From Flagellimonas marinaquae (GTDB taxonomy: Bacteria; Bacteroidota; Bacteroidia; Flavobacteriales; Flavobacteriaceae), in contig NZ_CP092415.1 of NCBI RefSeq assembly GCF_023716465.1, positions 399,001 to 463,000 of the forward strand: a DNA stretch of 64,000 bases. Reading direction: 5' to 3'. Shown here in pieces: positions 19,401 to 30,127 of the stretch. Under the pieces are notes generated by a model. It had not been told where the DNA came from. It was given only the letters and a program-made list of their open reading frames with translations, and did not search any database. The stretch's first letter is position 1. Every line of letters begins with the position of its first letter. The position numbers were made by a program, and so were the translations under genes.

Positions 19401-20767
19401 GGCTGGAACGCTTGGATACCCAAACGGTGCAATGTGGGGGCACGGTTCAACAATACTGGGTGCCCTTTAAGGACGTTTTCAAGAATGTCCCAAACTACGG
19501 GCTCTTTCTTGTCTATAATCTTTTTAGCTGATTTAACCGTCTTTACGATACCTCTTTCTATCAACTTACGGATGATGAACGGCTTGTAAAGTTCGGCAGC
19601 CATATCTTTAGGAAGACCACATTCGTACAATTTCAATTCCGGTCCAACAACGATTACGGAACGAGCAGAGTAATCCACACGTTTACCCAAAAGGTTTTGA
19701 CGGAAACGACCTTGTTTACCTTTCAATGAATCGGAAAGGGATTTCAATGGTCTATTTGATTCTGTTTTTACCGCAGATGCTTTTCTTGTGTTATCGAAAA
19801 GGGAATCCACCGCTTCTTGAAGCATACGCTTTTCGTTCCTCAAGATCACTTCTGGCGCCTTGATCTCCATCAAACGCTTCAATCGGTTGTTTCGGATAAT
19901 TACCCTACGGTACAAATCGTTCAAATCTGATGTGGCAAAACGACCACCATCCAACGGTACCAACGGACGCAATTCCGGCGGAATCACAGGAATCACCTTC
20001 ATGATCATCCATTCAGGGTTGTTCTCCCTGTTGTTTTGTGATTCACGTAATGCCTCGACTACCTGAAGACGTTTCAATGCTTCGGTCTTACGTTGTTTTG
20101 ATGTTTCGGTGTTCGCCTTGTGACGTAGTTCGTACGACAATTGCTCCAAATCTATTCTGGACAAAATGTCAATCAAACATTCGGCACCCATTTTGGCGAT
20201 GAACTTATTGGGATCGGTATCCTCCAAGTATTGGTTCTCGGTAGGAATGGATTCCAAAATGTTCAAATATTCCTCTTCGGTCAAGAAATCCATTTTGTGG
20301 ATTTCCTCACCTTCTGGACCTTTGGCAATACCAGGCTGGATAACCACATACCTTTCGTAGTATATGATCATATCCAACTTTTTGGAAGGCAATCCCAAAA
20401 GGTATCCTATTTTGTTTGGCAGTGAACGGAAGTACCAGATATGCGCTACGGGAACCACAAGGTTGATGTGCCCCACACGATCTCTACGTACTTTTTTCTC
20501 CGTTACTTCAACACCACAACGGTCACAAACGATTCCACGGTAACGGATTCTTTTGTACTTACCACAGGCACATTCATAATCCTTAACGGGACCAAAAATA
20601 CGCTCGCAGAACAATCCATCACGCTCTGGTTTGTGCGTTCTATAGTTAATGGTTTCGGGCTTCAACACCTCTCCACGGGACTCTGCCAAGATTGACTCTG
20701 GAGAGGCCAATCCGATGGAAATTTTGTTGAACCTTTTTTGTGCGTTATTATCTTTTATTCTAGCCAT
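16469..20767 (-). CDS. rpoC: RNA polymerase beta' subunit
   Basis: 1432 residues, the usual length in Flavobacteriia. Visible landmarks are the N-terminal zinc site (C66, C68, C81, C84), the Mg-binding catalytic loop [12 protein letters not shown] near residue 475, the bridge/trigger-loop region with [21 protein letters not shown], and a second zinc site (CGTLRG, then [11 protein letters not shown]). It catalyses transcription with RpoB and lies 39 nt downstream of it in one transcript. No truncation or frameshift is seen. Confidence 0.98.
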   Translation of the reverse strand: MARIKDNNAQKRFNKISIGLASPESILAESRGEVLKPETINYRTHKPERDGLFCERIFGPVKDYECACGKYKRIRYRGIVCDRCGVEVTEKKVRRDRVGHINLVVPVAHIWYFRSLPNKIGYLLGLPSKKLDMIIYYERYVVIQPGIAKGPEGEEIHKMDFLTEEEYLNILESIPTENQYLEDTDPNKFIAKMGAECLIDILSRIDLEQLSYELRHKANTETSKQRKTEALKRLQVVEALRESQNNRENNPEWMIMKVIPVIPPELRPLVPLDGGRFATSDLNDLYRRVIIRNNRLKRLMEIKAPEVILRNEKRMLQEAVDSLFDNTRKASAVKTESNRPLKSLSDSLKGKQGRFRQNLLGKRVDYSARSVIVVGPELKLYECGLPKDMAAELYKPFIIRKLIERGIVKTVKSAKKIIDKKEPVVWDILENVLKGHPVLLNRAPTLHRLGIQAFQPKLIEGKAIRLHPLACTAFNADFDGDQMAVHLPLGPEAILEAQLLMLASQNILNPANGSPITVPSQDMVLGLYYMTKHKKSTPEEPVLGEGLTFYSSEEVEIAFNEKKVSLNAGIKVRAKDFNEEGELVYQIIETTVGRVLFNTEVPEQAGFINQVLNKKALRNIIGDILAVTDVPTTADFLDKIKAMGYDFAFKGGLSFSLGDIIIPAEKLDMIEEANGQVDGIMMNYNMGLITNNERYNQVIDVWTSTNAMLTELAMKRIREDKQGFNSVYMMLDSGARGSKEQIRQLTGMRGLMAKPKKSTAGGGEIIENPILSNFKEGLSILEYFISTHGARKGLADTALKTADAGYLTRRLVDVSQDVIVNSEDCGTLRGIEVEALKKNEEVVETLGERILGRVSLHDVYNPLTEELVLRAGQEINEADVKRVEAAPIEKIEVRSPLTCEAPQGICAKCYGRNLATNKMVQRGEAVGVVAAQSIGEPGTQLTLRTFHVGGIAGNISEDNKLESKFDGVAEIEDLRLVEGENSEGGKTNIVISRTSEVKIVDPKTGITLSTNNIPYGSQLYIKNGEKIAKGTVICEWDPYNGVIVSEFSGEIAYENIEQGVTYQVEIDEQTGFQEKVISESRNKKLIPTLLIKDGKGETLRSYNLPVGSHLMIDDGEKVKEGKILVKIPRKSAKAGDITGGLPRVTELFEARNPSNPAVVSEIDGVVSFGKIKRGNREIIIESKTGDIKKYLVKLSNQILVQENDYVRAGMPLSDGSITPEDILAIKGPSAVQQYLVNEVQEVYRLQGVKINDKHFEVVVRQMMRKVKIQDPGDTIFLENQLAHKDDFINENDEIFGKKVVEDAGDSERLKPGQIVTIRELRDENSILRREDKTLVVARDAVAATATPILQGITRASLQTKSFISAASFQETTKVLNEAAVSGKVDTLEGLKENVIVGHKIPAGTGMRDYDSIIVGSKEEYDEIMARKEEFKF

Positions 20768-20806
20768 AACAATATGGTGATGATATAGTTAATGTAATAT
20801 AGTGTT

Positions 20807-23800
20807 CTATTCTTCCAATCTAATATCCAAGCCCAAACCTTTAAGTTCGTGCATCAATACATTGAAAGATTCTGGCAACCCAGGCTCTGGCATGGTCTCA
20901 CCCTTTACAATGGTCTCATAGGTCTTGGCCCTTCCGATAACATCATCCGACTTAACGGTCAATATTTCCCTAAGGGTAGATGATGCTCCGTAGGCTTCCA
21001 ATGCCCACACTTCCATCTCACCAAAACGCTGACCACCAAACTGAGCTTTACCACCCAATGGTTGCTGTGTGATCAATGAGTACGGTCCAATAGATCTTGC
21101 GTGCATTTTGTCGTCTACCATGTGACCTAGTTTCAACATGTAGATAACTCCAACGGTAGCTCGTTGATCAAAACGCTGACCGGTTCCACCATCGTATAGA
21201 TAAGTATGTCCAAATCTTGGCACTCCTGCTTCATCGGTAATCTTATTGATCTCATCCAACGAGGCACCATCAAAAATTGGAGTGGCATATTTTTGACCCA
21301 ACTTTAATCCGGCCCAACCTAATACGGTTTCGTAGATCTGACCAATGTTCATCCTCGATGGTACACCAAGTGGGTTCAATACAATGTCCACTGGGGTTCC
21401 GTCTTCCAAGAACGGCATATCCTCTTGACGAACGATACGTGCCACAATACCTTTGTTACCGTGACGACCCGCCATTTTATCACCAACTTTAAGCTTACGC
21501 TTTTTGGCGATGTAGACTTTGGCCAATTTCATGATACCTGCAGGAAGCTCATCCCCTACGGAGATGGTAAACTTGTCCCTTCTAAGGTTACCTTGAATAT
21601 CGTTCAATTTTATTTTGTAGTTGTGCAACAAGTCTGCCACCAAAGCATTGGTCGCGTCGTCCGTTGTCCAGCTACCACCGACCAAGTGGGCAAAGTCATC
21701 AACGGCGTTCAACATTTTAATGGTGTATTTCTTTCCTTTTGGAAGTACTTCTTCACCCAAATCGTTGATTACACCTTGCGATGTTTTTCCACTGATCAAA
21801 CTGAACAATTTCTCGATCAATTCATCTTTCAGCTGTTGAAACTTCACTTCGTAGTCCATCTCCAGTCTAGCGATGGCTTCTTTATCTTCGGAACGTTTTC
21901 TCTTGTCCTTGATGGAACGGGAGAACAATTTCTTATCGATTACTACACCTCTTAATGATGGAGAAGCTTTTAATGAAGCATCCTTTACATCACCTGCTTT
22001 GTCACCAAAGATGGCACGCAACAGTTTTTCTTCCGGAGTTGGGTCCGATTCTCCCTTTGGAGTAATCTTACCGATCAATATATCTCCTGGCTTCACTTCG
22101 GCACCGATACGGATCATACCGTACTCGTCCAAGTCTTTTGTTGCTTCTTCGGATACGTTTGGAATATCGTTGGTCAATTCCTCCGCACCCAATTTGGTAT
22201 CTCTTACCTCCAAGGAATATTCATCAACATGGATAGAGGTAAATATATCCTCACGAACCACTTTTTCGGAAATCACGATCGCATCCTCAAAGTTGTATCC
22301 TTTCCAAGGCATAAAGGCAACCTTCATGTTTCTACCCAAGGCCAATTCCCCTTTTTCGGTAGCGTAGCCTTCACAAAGTACCTGACCTTTTTTCACCTTG
22401 TCGCCTTTTCTTACGATTGGCTTCAAGTTAATACTGGTTCCTTGGTTTGTTTTTCTAAACTTCACCAATTGGTACGTTTTAGAATCTTCGTCAAAGCTTA
22501 CCAATCGCTCTTCATCGGTCCTATCGTACTTAATGGTAATTTTCTGTGCATCCACATACTCAACAACCCCATCTCCTTCTGCATTGATCAATACCCGGGA
22601 ATCGGTAGCTACTTGTCTTTCCAAACCTGTACCTACGATCGGAGAATCCGGTCTCAACAATGGAACTGCCTGGCGCATCATGTTAGATCCCATCAAGGCA
22701 CGGTTCGCATCATCGTGCTCCAAGAAAGGAATCAAGGATGCGGAAATGGATGCGATCTGGTTAGGTGCAACGTCGGTATATTTTACCTCTGTTGGGTCCA
22801 CTACCGGGAAATCACCTTCTTCACGGGCAATCACCTTTTCTCTTTCAATAGTACCATCTTCTGCCAATGGAATATTGGCTTGGGCAATCTTCATTCCTTC
22901 CTCTTCCTCTGCACTGAGGTAAATGTGGTTTTCAGTATCCACTTTACCATCCTCTACTTTACGGTAAGGAGTTTCCAAGAAGCCCATATTGTTCACCTTG
23001 GCAAATACGGACAATGAAGAGATCAAACCAATATTCGGTCCTTCAGGTGTCTCGATCGGACACAATCTTCCGTAGTGTGTATAGTGAACGTCTCGCACCT
23101 CGAAACCTGCTCTTTCTCTGGAAAGACCACCTGGCCCTAATGCGGATAATCTTCTTTTGTGCGTAATCTCTGCCAACGGGTTGGTCTGGTCCATGAACTG
23201 GGACAACTGGTTGGTTCCAAAGAATGAGTTGATTACGGATGACAATGTCTTCGCGTTGATCAAATCAATCGGGGTAAACACTTCGTTGTCACGAACGTTC
23301 ATACGCTCACGGATGGTACGCGCCATACGTGCCAAACCTACGCCGAACTGCTGGGACAATTGTTCCCCAACGGTTCTTACACGACGGTTGGACAAGTGAT
23401 CGATATCATCGATCTCCGCTTTGGAGTTGATCAACTCGATCAAATATTTGATGATGGTGATGATATCTTCCTTGGTCAACACTTGTTTATCCATTCCGAT
23501 ATCCAAGCCCAACTTCTTGTTCATTCTGTAACGACCTACTTCTCCAAGATTGTAACGTTGGTCGGAGAAGAACAATTTATCGATGATACCACGAGCCGTT
23601 TCTTCATCTGGCGGTTCGGCATTACGCAATTGTCTATAAATATGCTCTACCGCTTCTTTTTCAGAGTTGGTAGGGTCTTTTTGCAAAGTGTTGTGGATAA
23701 TGGCATAATCAGACTGTGCATTGTTCTCCTTGTGAAGCAAAATGGTCTTCACGTCGGCATCAATGATCTCATCGATATGCTCTTTTTCCAAAATGGTATC

Positions 23801-24616
23801 ACGATCGAGTACGATTTCGTTTCTTTCGATAGATACCACTTCTCCAGTATCCTCGTCCACGAAATCCTCATGCCATGTGTTCAACACTCTAGCGGCCAAT
23901 TTACGGCCCAATACTTTTTTAAGCCCGGATTTGGAAACCTTTACTTCTTCCGAAAGGTCGAAGATTTCCAAAATGTCCTTGTCCCTTTCAAAGCCGATGG
24001 CACGGAACAGAGTGGTTACCGGTAATTTTTTCTTCCTATCGATGTAGGCATACATCACCGAGTTGATATCGGTGGCGAATTCAATCCAAGATCCTTTGAA
24101 AGGAATTACCCTGGCGGAATACAATTTTGTTCCATTTGCGTGGAAAGATTGTCCAAAGAAAACCCCTGGAGATCTGTGCAACTGGGAAACTACAACTCTT
24201 TCTGCGCCGTTGATCACAAAGGTTCCACTAGGAGTCATGTAAGGGATAGTACCCAAATACACATCCTGAACGATAGTTTCGAAATCTTCGTGCTCTGGAT
24301 CGGTACAATATAATTTTAAACGTGCCTTTAACGGTACGCTATAGGTAAGTCCACGCTCGATACATTCTTGGATGGAATATCTTGGTGGATCTATGAAGTA
24401 ATCCAAAAACTCAAGTACAAACTGGTTTCTGGTATCTGTGATTGGAAAATTCTCCATGAAGGTGTTGTAGAGACCTTCGTTTCCTCTTTCGTCAGATTTA
24501 GTCTCAAGCTGGAAAAAGTCTTGGAACGATTTTATCTGAATGTCCAAGAAATCCGGGTATTCCGGTATGTTCTTAGCGGATGCGAAATTAACTCTTTCAA
24601 TAGTGTTTGTGAACAT
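20807..24616 (-). CDS. rpoB: RNA polymerase beta subunit
   Basis: 1269 residues. The rifampicin pocket reads [19 protein letters not shown] then LSALGPGGL, i.e. the residues of a susceptible enzyme (D, H and S at the classic positions). The C-terminal [10 protein letters not shown] and [13 protein letters not shown] motifs contact the active centre. It is preceded by rplL with a 127-nt spacer containing a stem-loop, as in other bacteria where rplJL and rpoBC are partly uncoupled. Confidence 0.98.
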   Translation of the reverse strand: MFTNTIERVNFASAKNIPEYPDFLDIQIKSFQDFFQLETKSDERGNEGLYNTFMENFPITDTRNQFVLEFLDYFIDPPRYSIQECIERGLTYSVPLKARLKLYCTDPEHEDFETIVQDVYLGTIPYMTPSGTFVINGAERVVVSQLHRSPGVFFGQSFHANGTKLYSARVIPFKGSWIEFATDINSVMYAYIDRKKKLPVTTLFRAIGFERDKDILEIFDLSEEVKVSKSGLKKVLGRKLAARVLNTWHEDFVDEDTGEVVSIERNEIVLDRDTILEKEHIDEIIDADVKTILLHKENNAQSDYAIIHNTLQKDPTNSEKEAVEHIYRQLRNAEPPDEETARGIIDKLFFSDQRYNLGEVGRYRMNKKLGLDIGMDKQVLTKEDIITIIKYLIELINSKAEIDDIDHLSNRRVRTVGEQLSQQFGVGLARMARTIRERMNVRDNEVFTPIDLINAKTLSSVINSFFGTNQLSQFMDQTNPLAEITHKRRLSALGPGGLSRERAGFEVRDVHYTHYGRLCPIETPEGPNIGLISSLSVFAKVNNMGFLETPYRKVEDGKVDTENHIYLSAEEEEGMKIAQANIPLAEDGTIEREKVIAREEGDFPVVDPTEVKYTDVAPNQIASISASLIPFLEHDDANRALMGSNMMRQAVPLLRPDSPIVGTGLERQVATDSRVLINAEGDGVVEYVDAQKITIKYDRTDEERLVSFDEDSKTYQLVKFRKTNQGTSINLKPIVRKGDKVKKGQVLCEGYATEKGELALGRNMKVAFMPWKGYNFEDAIVISEKVVREDIFTSIHVDEYSLEVRDTKLGAEELTNDIPNVSEEATKDLDEYGMIRIGAEVKPGDILIGKITPKGESDPTPEEKLLRAIFGDKAGDVKDASLKASPSLRGVVIDKKLFSRSIKDKRKRSEDKEAIARLEMDYEVKFQQLKDELIEKLFSLISGKTSQGVINDLGEEVLPKGKKYTIKMLNAVDDFAHLVGGSWTTDDATNALVADLLHNYKIKLNDIQGNLRRDKFTISVGDELPAGIMKLAKVYIAKKRKLKVGDKMAGRHGNKGIVARIVRQEDMPFLEDGTPVDIVLNPLGVPSRMNIGQIYETVLGWAGLKLGQKYATPIFDGASLDEINKITDEAGVPRFGHTYLYDGGTGQRFDQRATVGVIYMLKLGHMVDDKMHARSIGPYSLITQQPLGGKAQFGGQRFGEMEVWALEAYGASSTLREILTVKSDDVIGRAKTYETIVKGETMPEPGLPESFNVLMHELKGLGLDIRLEE

Positions 24617-24689
24617 CTATGGACAAATTTTGATCGTGATTACTAAGTGGGTTGGTGTACGGCTTTATACACTCCTTATATAAATAGGC

Positions 24690-24719
24690 TAAGGTCTAAC
24701 CAAAAATGGAAAGACCTTA
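24690..24719 (-). promoter_or_regulatory. Stem-loop in the rplL-rpoB spacer
   Basis: An 8-bp perfect inverted repeat (TAAGGTCT / AGACCTTA) with a 14-nt loop and no T-run. By position it may be a processing site or partial attenuator between the ribosomal protein genes and rpoBC, as known in E. coli; inferred from position only. Confidence 0.4.
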
Positions 24720-24743
24720 ACCAAGTTCTAATGGGAAAAGCGA

Positions 24744-25124
24744 TTATTTAAGCTCAACTTCTGCTCCTGCTTCTTCCAATGATTTTTTGATACCTTCTGC
24801 CTCATCTTTGGCAACACCTTCCTTAACAGCTTTTGGTGCGCTGTCAACGATTTCTTTAGCATCTTTTAGTCCAAGACCGGTCAATTCCTTAACCAATTTT
24901 ACGACCGCCAATTTAGAACCACCAGCAGCTGTAAGGATTACATCAAATTCTGATTTTTCCTCAGCAGCTTCAGCTTCACCGCCACCGGCAGCACCACCAG
25001 CAACAGCTACTGCAGCAGCAGCAGGCTCAATACCATATTCTTCTTTTAAAATGTCGGCCAACTCATTTACCTCTTTTACTGTAAGGTTTACCAACTGTTC
25101 TGCAAAATCTTTTAAATCTGCCAT
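24744..25124 (-). CDS. rplL: Ribosomal protein bL12 (L7/L12)
   Basis: 126 residues with the standard layout: N-terminal dimerisation helices (1-33), an Ala/Gly-rich hinge (about 34-57, [15 protein letters not shown]) and a C-terminal factor-binding domain ending [10 protein letters not shown]. It forms the ribosome stalk with L10 and recruits translational GTPases. It lies 55 nt after rplJ. Confidence 0.97.
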   Translation of the reverse strand: MADLKDFAEQLVNLTVKEVNELADILKEEYGIEPAAAAVAVAGGAAGGGEAEAAEEKSEFDVILTAAGGSKLAVVKLVKELTGLGLKDAKEIVDSAPKAVKEGVAKDEAEGIKKSLEEAGAEVELK

Positions 25125-25179
25125 TTTTCTATCGTTTAATAAAAATTTTTAAAAATATACTTAGTTTATTGTGCGCGAA

Positions 25180-25698
25180 TTATTCTTTCTCAGAAAGGGT
25201 TTTAAGGATACCTGCCAATTTACCGCCTCCGGACTTAAGTCCAGAAATAACATTCTTGGCCGGTGATTGCAACAATCCGATGATATCCCCGATAACTTCC
25301 TCTTTGGACTTGATGTTCACAAGTGCATCAAGATTGTTATCCCCAATATATACCGCCTCTTCGATAAAGGCTCCTTTTAATACGGGCTTTTCTGATTTTT
25401 TTCTAAAGTTCTTGATAAGTTTCGCAGGTGCGTTCCCGGTTTCGGAAAACATCAAAGATGTGTTACCTTTCAATACCTCGGGAAGTTCACCAAATTCCTT
25501 ATCAGAAGCTTCCATTGCTTTTGCAAGCAAGGTGTTCTTTACGACCGCAAGCTTAATGTTTGCCTTAAAACACGCTCTTCTCAAGTTAGAGGTGTCCACA
25601 GCGTTCAATCCCGAAATATCGGCCAAGTAAATATTGGCGTTATCGGCCAACTGTGCAGTCAAGTCTTTTATTACTGTTGCTTTTTCTTCTCTTGTCAT
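25180..25698 (-). CDS. rplJ: Ribosomal protein uL10
   Basis: 172 residues, MTREEKATVIKDLTAQL at the N-terminus, the globular rRNA-binding part, then the C-terminal helix that carries the L12 dimers. It is the stalk base and, in other bacteria, an autogenous repressor of rplJL. It follows rplA by 23 nt in the rplKAJL-rpoBC cluster. Confidence 0.96.
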   Translation of the reverse strand: MTREEKATVIKDLTAQLADNANIYLADISGLNAVDTSNLRRACFKANIKLAVVKNTLLAKAMEASDKEFGELPEVLKGNTSLMFSETGNAPAKLIKNFRKKSEKPVLKGAFIEEAVYIGDNNLDALVNIKSKEEVIGDIIGLLQSPAKNVISGLKSGGGKLAGILKTLSEKE

Positions 25699-25721
25699 AG
25701 TTATAAAAATTGAACTACCAG

Positions 25722-26414
25722 TTATTGAACTGCTTTTGGATCTAGTTGAACACTAGGGCTCATTGTACTGGACATGTATATACTCTTCATGTACACACCT
25801 TTAGCTGCCGAAGGCTTCAATTTTACCAAGGTATCTATCAATTCCTTAGCGTTTCCTGCGATTTTGTCCGCGGAGAATGAAGCTTTTCCGATTGCTGCGT
25901 GCACAATACCGGTTTTGTCCACTTTAAAGTCTATTTTACCGGCCTTAACATCGGATACGGCTTTCGCTACATCCATGGTAACTGTTCCGGTTTTTGGATT
26001 GGGCATTAAACCTCTAGGTCCTAAAATTCTACCTAATGGTCCCAATTTACCCATAACGCTCGGCATGGTGATGATAACATCAACGTCTGTCCAACCGCCT
26101 TTTATTTTATCCAAATATTCGTCCAACCCAACAAAATCAGCTCCTGCTTCTGTTGCTTCTGCTTCTTTGTCCGGTGTCACCAATGCCAAAACTTTCACAT
26201 CCTTACCAGTTCCATGAGGAAGGGTAACAACGCCACGTACCATTTGATTGGCTTTTCTTGGGTCAACGCCCAAACGAACCGCCAAATCTATGGAAGCATC
26301 AAATTTTACATTGGTTATTTCTTTTACTAAAGCGGATGCCTCTTCCAAAGAATACAATTTATTCTTGTCAATTTTGGATTGGGCTTCTTTTTGCTTTTTA
26401 GTCAACTTTGCCAT
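25722..26414 (-). CDS. rplA: Ribosomal protein uL1
   Basis: 230 residues. The motif [15 protein letters not shown] (around residue 130) is the L1 signature. It binds 23S rRNA at the mobile L1 stalk near the E site, and in many bacteria represses the rplKA message. It lies 20 nt after rplK. Confidence 0.97.
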   Translation of the reverse strand: MAKLTKKQKEAQSKIDKNKLYSLEEASALVKEITNVKFDASIDLAVRLGVDPRKANQMVRGVVTLPHGTGKDVKVLALVTPDKEAEATEAGADFVGLDEYLDKIKGGWTDVDVIITMPSVMGKLGPLGRILGPRGLMPNPKTGTVTMDVAKAVSDVKAGKIDFKVDKTGIVHAAIGKASFSADKIAGNAKELIDTLVKLKPSAAKGVYMKSIYMSSTMSPSVQLDPKAVQ

Positions 26415-26434
26415 TTAATAATGCTTTTAAGATT

Positions 26435-26872
26435 TTAAAAAGGTCTTTGTCCGGCTATTTTCAGACCCATAGATCTAGCGGTACCCGCAACCATACTCAT
26501 TGCAGATTCCACGGTAAAAGCGTTAAGATCGACCATTTTGTCTTCGGCGATCGCCTTTACTTGATCCCAAGTCACTGAACCGTTTTTAACCCTGTTAGGT
26601 TCACCTGATCCTTTTTTAATCTTCGCTGCTTCCATCAATTGAACTGCCGCAGGTGGTGTTTTTACAACAAACTCGAAAGATTTGTCTTTGTAAACGGTGA
26701 TAACAACAGGTAAAACCTTACCTTGTTTGTCCTGTGTACGAGCATTAAACTGCTTACAGAACTCCATGATGTTAACACCAGCAGCACCTAAGGCGGGTCC
26801 AACCGGTGGCGATGGGTTCGCAGCACCTCCCCTAACTTGTAATTTAACTACCTTATCTACTTCTTTTGCCAT
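26435..26872 (-). CDS. rplK: Ribosomal protein uL11
   Basis: 145 residues with the two L11 domains: an N-terminal Pro-rich segment ([21 protein letters not shown]) and a C-terminal rRNA-binding domain ending RSMGLKI. It is part of the GTPase-associated centre. A 147-nt spacer separates it from nusG, longer than other gaps in the cluster; I found no clear promoter box in it. Confidence 0.97.
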   Translation of the reverse strand: MAKEVDKVVKLQVRGGAANPSPPVGPALGAAGVNIMEFCKQFNARTQDKQGKVLPVVITVYKDKSFEFVVKTPPAAVQLMEAAKIKKGSGEPNRVKNGSVTWDQVKAIAEDKMVDLNAFTVESAMSMVAGTARSMGLKIAGQRPF

Positions 26873-27019
26873 TGTTTCTAATTAAATTTAAAGTGTGTCA
26901 ATTGGAAGCAACACAGCTTTATATATGTAACAGCTCTTTATTATAGCGTTTGAATTTTAGAGGTTAATTTCGAGCAATACATTTAAGCAACCCAAAATCC
27001 AACATCTATTATTCTATTT

Positions 27020-27574
27020 CTATCCAACTTTTTCAACTTGCATGTAGCTGAGTTCCAATGGCGTTTTTCTTCCGAAAATCTTTACCATTACCTCTAGCTT
27101 ACGCTTTTCTTCATTGATTTTTTCAACAGTTCCGTTAAAACCATTAAAAGGTCCATCAATCACCTTAACCGTTTCGCCCAACACAAATGGAATCGAAACG
27201 TTGTCCGTATTTACGGCCAACTCATCCACTTTACCAAGCATACGGTTTACTTCGGATTTTCTCAAAGGAACAGGATCCCCACCTTTTACTTCGCCCAAGA
27301 AACCGATTACATTGGTTATGGAGCGAATGATGTGAACCATTTCTCCGCCAAGATTGGCCTTGATCATGATATACCCAGGAAAGTAAACTCTTTCTTTGTT
27401 GATTTTCTTTCCGTTTCTTATCTGAACTACTTTCTCGGTAGGCACAAGAACTTCCTCGAGGTAATCACCAAAACCGGCTCTTTCAACCTCGCTTTCAATA
27501 TAGCCTTTGATCTTGTTTTCTTGACCACTGACCGCTCTTACCACATACCATTTTTTCTCCAGAACCTCAGACAT
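27020..27574 (-). CDS. nusG: Transcription antitermination factor NusG
   Basis: 184 residues. The NGN domain (KKWYVVRAVSGQENKIKGYI at the N-terminus, FPGYIMIKANL in the middle) is followed by a KOW domain (VIDGPFNGFNGTVEKIN). It binds the RNA polymerase clamp and couples transcription to translation or Rho. It follows secE by 12 nt, the classical secE-nusG pair. Confidence 0.97.
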   Translation of the reverse strand: MSEVLEKKWYVVRAVSGQENKIKGYIESEVERAGFGDYLEEVLVPTEKVVQIRNGKKINKERVYFPGYIMIKANLGGEMVHIIRSITNVIGFLGEVKGGDPVPLRKSEVNRMLGKVDELAVNTDNVSIPFVLGETVKVIDGPFNGFNGTVEKINEEKRKLEVMVKIFGRKTPLELSYMQVEKVG

Positions 27575-27586
27575 ATCGATCGACCT

Positions 27587-27775
27587 TTATCCTATTAATT
27601 TTTCAAAATACAATGTGATCAAGTTACTGAACAAAGAATCCACACCCCAAGTCGCCAAAGCGAACAATATGGAGAAAACAGCCACAACAACCATTAAATT
27701 AGACGCCTTACTACGCTCCAACCAAGTAACATTGTTTTTAAGTTCTTCTAATGATTCCTTTATGTAAGTGATCAT
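27587..27775 (-). CDS. secE: Preprotein translocase subunit SecE
   Basis: 62 residues from the ATG at 27775 (MITYIKESLEELKNNVTW). A longer reading would start inside the neighbouring tRNA gene and is rejected. An amphipathic helix followed by one membrane segment (about 33-55) is the minimal SecE form found in many bacteria. It clamps SecY in the translocon. It lies between tRNA-Trp and nusG. Confidence 0.95.
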   Translation of the reverse strand: MITYIKESLEELKNNVTWLERSKASNLMVVVAVFSILFALATWGVDSLFSNLITLYFEKLIG

Positions 27776-27796
27776 AATTTTTGAGTATTTTGCTTG

Positions 27797-27869
27797 CACG
27801 GGAGGAGAGACTCGAACTCCCGACACCTGGTTTTGGAGACCAGTGCTCTACCAACTGAGCTACACCCGT
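27797..27869 (-). tRNA. tRNA-Trp (CCA)
   Basis: 73-nt cloverleaf. The anticodon loop reads CTCCAAA, the D-arm AGCTCAGTTGGTAGAGC and the T-loop TTCGAGT. The acceptor has one apparent T-T mismatch. No CCA is encoded. It lies between tuf and secE. Confidence 0.95.
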
Positions 27870-27881
27870 TTAATTACACTG

Positions 27882-27912
27882 AAAGGTATCCCGAGAAAAC
27901 CGGGACACCCTT
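27882..27912 (-). other. Stem-loop between tuf and tRNA-Trp
   Basis: On the minus strand a 12-bp stem with two G-U wobbles and a 7-nt loop (27901-27912 with 27882-27893) lies 25 nt past the tuf stop. There is no U-run, so it looks like a processing or stabilising hairpin, not a terminator. The wobble positions favour the minus-strand RNA. Confidence 0.5.
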
Positions 27913-27937
27913 TAGTGCACTATTTATTGTAAAATGA

Positions 27938-29125
27938 TTAATCTAAAATCTCAGTAACCTGACCAGCACCTACTGTTCTACCTCCTTCACGGATTGCAAA
28001 ACGTAGACCAACGCTCAATGCGATCGGCTGAATCAAATCAACAGTAATCGTCAAGTTATCACCTGGCATTACCATTTCAACTCCATCAGGAAGGTTGATG
28101 TTACCGGTCACGTCAGTTGTACGAACGTAGAACTGTGGACGGTAGTTGTTGTGGAATGGCGTGTGACGACCACCTTCTTCTTTTTTAAGGATATAAACCT
28201 CAGCTTTGAATTTGGCGTGTGGCTTAACAGAACCTGGCTTACAGATTACCATACCTCTTTTGATATCTGATTTTTCGATACCTCTCAAAAGAAGACCTAC
28301 GTTATCACCGGCCTCACCTCTATCCAAAATCTTACGGAACATCTCAACACCAGTAATGGTAGAAGACAATTTCTCAGCACCCATACCGATAATATCTACA
28401 GGGTCCCCTGTGTTGGCCACACCAGTTTCGATACGACCAGTAGCAACAGTACCACGACCTGTAATTGTAAATACATCTTCGATAGGCATCAAGAAGTCTT
28501 TGTCAACCTCACGCTCTGGCTCTTCGATCCAGCTATCAACAGCTTCCATCAACTCCATTACGGTATCAACCCATTTTTGCTCACCGTTCAAAGCACCAAG
28601 TGCCGAACCAGCAACAACAGGCCCATTATCTCCATCGTACTCATAGAAAGAAAGCAATTCTCTTACTTCCATCTCAACAAGCTCCAAAAGCTCCTCATCA
28701 TCCACCATATCAACTTTGTTCAAGAAAACAACGATACGAGGAATACCAACCTGACGACCTAGAAGGATGTGCTCACGAGTTTGCGGCATAGGACCATCGG
28801 TAGCAGCCACAACCAAAATAGCACCGTCCATTTGGGCAGCACCAGTAACCATGTTCTTTACGTAATCCGCGTGACCAGGACAGTCAACGTGAGCGTAGTG
28901 ACGGTTAGCTGTTTGGTACTCAACGTGCGAAGTGTTGATAGTAATACCTCTTTCTTTTTCTTCTGGCGCGTTATCGATGGAGTCAAAGCTTCTTAGCTCA
29001 GACAAACCAGCGTTCGCCAATACAGTGGTAATAGCAGCAGTCAATGTTGTTTTACCGTGATCCACGTGTCCAATGGTACCAATATTTAAGTGTGGTTTGG
29101 AACGATCAAAAGTTTCCTTTGCCAT
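27938..29125 (-). CDS. tuf: Elongation factor Tu
   Basis: 395 residues. G1 [10 protein letters not shown]3 DCPGHADY, G4 NKVD, and domains 2 and 3 are complete, ending [10 protein letters not shown]. It delivers aminoacyl-tRNA to the ribosome. The order tRNA-Thr, Tyr, Gly, Thr, tuf, tRNA, secE, nusG matches the E. coli thrU-tufB locus apart from the added tRNA-Trp. Confidence 0.98.
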   Translation of the reverse strand: MAKETFDRSKPHLNIGTIGHVDHGKTTLTAAITTVLANAGLSELRSFDSIDNAPEEKERGITINTSHVEYQTANRHYAHVDCPGHADYVKNMVTGAAQMDGAILVVAATDGPMPQTREHILLGRQVGIPRIVVFLNKVDMVDDEELLELVEMEVRELLSFYEYDGDNGPVVAGSALGALNGEQKWVDTVMELMEAVDSWIEEPEREVDKDFLMPIEDVFTITGRGTVATGRIETGVANTGDPVDIIGMGAEKLSSTITGVEMFRKILDRGEAGDNVGLLLRGIEKSDIKRGMVICKPGSVKPHAKFKAEVYILKKEEGGRHTPFHNNYRPQFYVRTTDVTGNINLPDGVEMVMPGDNLTITVDLIQPIALSVGLRFAIREGGRTVGAGQVTEILD

Positions 29126-29173
29126 TTTAAAATAATTTTAATCTTAGTTTATATTAGTGTACAAATCGTTTTG

Positions 29174-29245
29174 AGCCAATGACGGGATTTGAACCCGTGA
29201 CCTCTTCCTTACCAAGGAAACGCTCTACCCCTGAGCTACACCGGC
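29174..29245 (-). tRNA. tRNA-Thr (GGT)
   Basis: 72-nt cloverleaf with anticodon loop TTGGTAA, D-arm AGCTCAGGGGTAGAGC and T-loop TTCAAAT. It lies 48 nt upstream of tuf. Confidence 0.95.
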
Positions 29246-29335
29246 CTATGGGTTATCAGGTTTAGAGTTTAAAGTTACAAGTCAAGCTCGCCAAAACTTC
29301 AACCTTTTACTCGAAATCCAATATTTCAAGTTTAG

Positions 29336-29408
29336 AGCGGGAGACCGGGTTCGAACCGGCGACATTCAGCTTGGAAGGCTGACGCTCTACCAACTGAGCT
29401 ACTCCCGC
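29336..29408 (-). tRNA. tRNA-Gly (TCC)
   Basis: 73-nt cloverleaf with anticodon loop CTTCCAA, perfect GCGGGAG/CTCCCGC acceptor stem and T-loop TTCGAAC. Confidence 0.96.
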
Positions 29409-29488
29409 ATTTTTTCCTGGACAACCGTCCAAGCAATCCAAAATTTCAATAAAACCTTTTTCCCGGTTGTTCCGACGAACAACTTTTG

Positions 29489-29571
29489 TGGGGGGAGCAG
29501 GATTCGAACCTGCGAAGGTAAAAACCAACAGATTTACAGTCTGTCCTCGTTGGCCGCTTGAGTATCCCCCC
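29489..29571 (-). tRNA. tRNA-Tyr (GTA)
   Basis: 83-nt class II tRNA with a long variable arm. The anticodon loop is CTGTAAA and the acceptor GGGGGGA/TCCCCCC. Confidence 0.96.
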
Positions 29572-29594
29572 GCCTTAATTTTCAATAACTTACG

Positions 29595-29668
29595 AGCCGA
29601 TAGAGGGACTCGAACCCACGACCTGCTGATTACAAATCAGCTGCTCTAGCCAGCTGAGCTATATCGGC
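29595..29668 (-). tRNA. tRNA-Thr (TGT)
   Basis: 74-nt cloverleaf with anticodon loop TTTGTAA and acceptor GCCGATA/TATCGGC. It is the first gene of the tRNA-tuf cluster. Confidence 0.96.
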
Positions 29669-29718
29669 ATTTCACCGCTTTTTCATCATTAAAAAAGCCC
29701 GCTATTTCTAACGGACTG

Positions 29719-29748
29719 CAAATGTATATATTTATTTTTTTAATCAAA
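29719..29748 (-). promoter_or_regulatory. Promoter of the tRNA-tuf-secE-nusG cluster
   Basis: On the minus strand TTTG (29748-29745), an 18-nt spacer and TACATTTG (29726-29719) match the Bacteroidota -33/-7 consensus at good spacing. The start would lie near 29712, about 45 nt before tRNA-Thr(TGT). Confidence 0.7.
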
Positions 29749-29769
29749 ACAAATTTTGAAAAATTTTCA

Positions 29770-30072
29770 TCAAGCTTTCGCCCTCTGCTTTTCTTTCTTT
29801 TTCACCAACTGTCTTTCCAAGGAACTACAGGCCGAATCAACTGCTTCCTCAAAAGACTTACATTGTTTTTTTACCATAAATTTATCCCCGGGCACGAACA
29901 CCATGATTTCCACTATCTTATTCTCTTTTGCACTGGTGTTTTCCACTTTCAAATATACATCCGATTCTATGACCTTGTCATAAAATAATTCCAATTTGTC
30001 CATTCGCTTTTGGATAAAGTCTATCAATTTACCATCAGCCGAAAAATTTACCGATTGTGCATTTACTTTCAT
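29770..30072 (-). CDS. hpf: Ribosome hibernation promoting factor (short HPF/RaiA family)
   Basis: 100 residues. N-terminal MKVNAQSVNFSADGKLIDFIQKR, a central VEIMVFVPGDKFMVKK and a basic C-terminal helix are those of the HPF/RaiA fold, which binds the 30S decoding region and inactivates ribosomes in slow growth. It lacks the C-terminal dimerisation domain of long HPF. It follows xerC by 55 nt, a spacer that contains a perfect palindrome at 30089-30103, and lies just upstream of the tRNA-tuf promoter. Confidence 0.92.
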   Translation of the reverse strand: MKVNAQSVNFSADGKLIDFIQKRMDKLELFYDKVIESDVYLKVENTSAKENKIVEIMVFVPGDKFMVKKQCKSFEEAVDSACSSLERQLVKKKEKQRAKA

Positions 30073-30088
30073 AAGATGTAGTTTTAGT

Positions 30089-30103
30089 ACTGTCCTAGAC
30101 AGT
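30089..30103. repeat. Perfect short palindrome in the xerC-hpf spacer
   Basis: ACTGTC-CTA-GACAGT, with no T-run on either strand, 17 nt before the hpf start. It could be a translational hairpin or operator for hpf; inference only. Confidence 0.4.
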
Positions 30104-30127
30104 GAAGTTAAACATTACAAGAATTCA

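Noticed and set aside
26873..27019. Separate promoter or leader in the nusG-rplK spacer
   Set aside because: No TAnnTTTG box or convincing hairpin was found, so no feature is called, though the spacer is longer than its neighbours.
27776..27826. N-terminal extension of SecE
   Set aside because: It is translated from the tRNA-Trp gene; the ATG at 27775 gives the standard small SecE.
29307..29649. Open frames over the tRNA cluster (both strands)
   Set aside because: They are made of tRNA sequence; similar spurious proteins are common mis-annotations.
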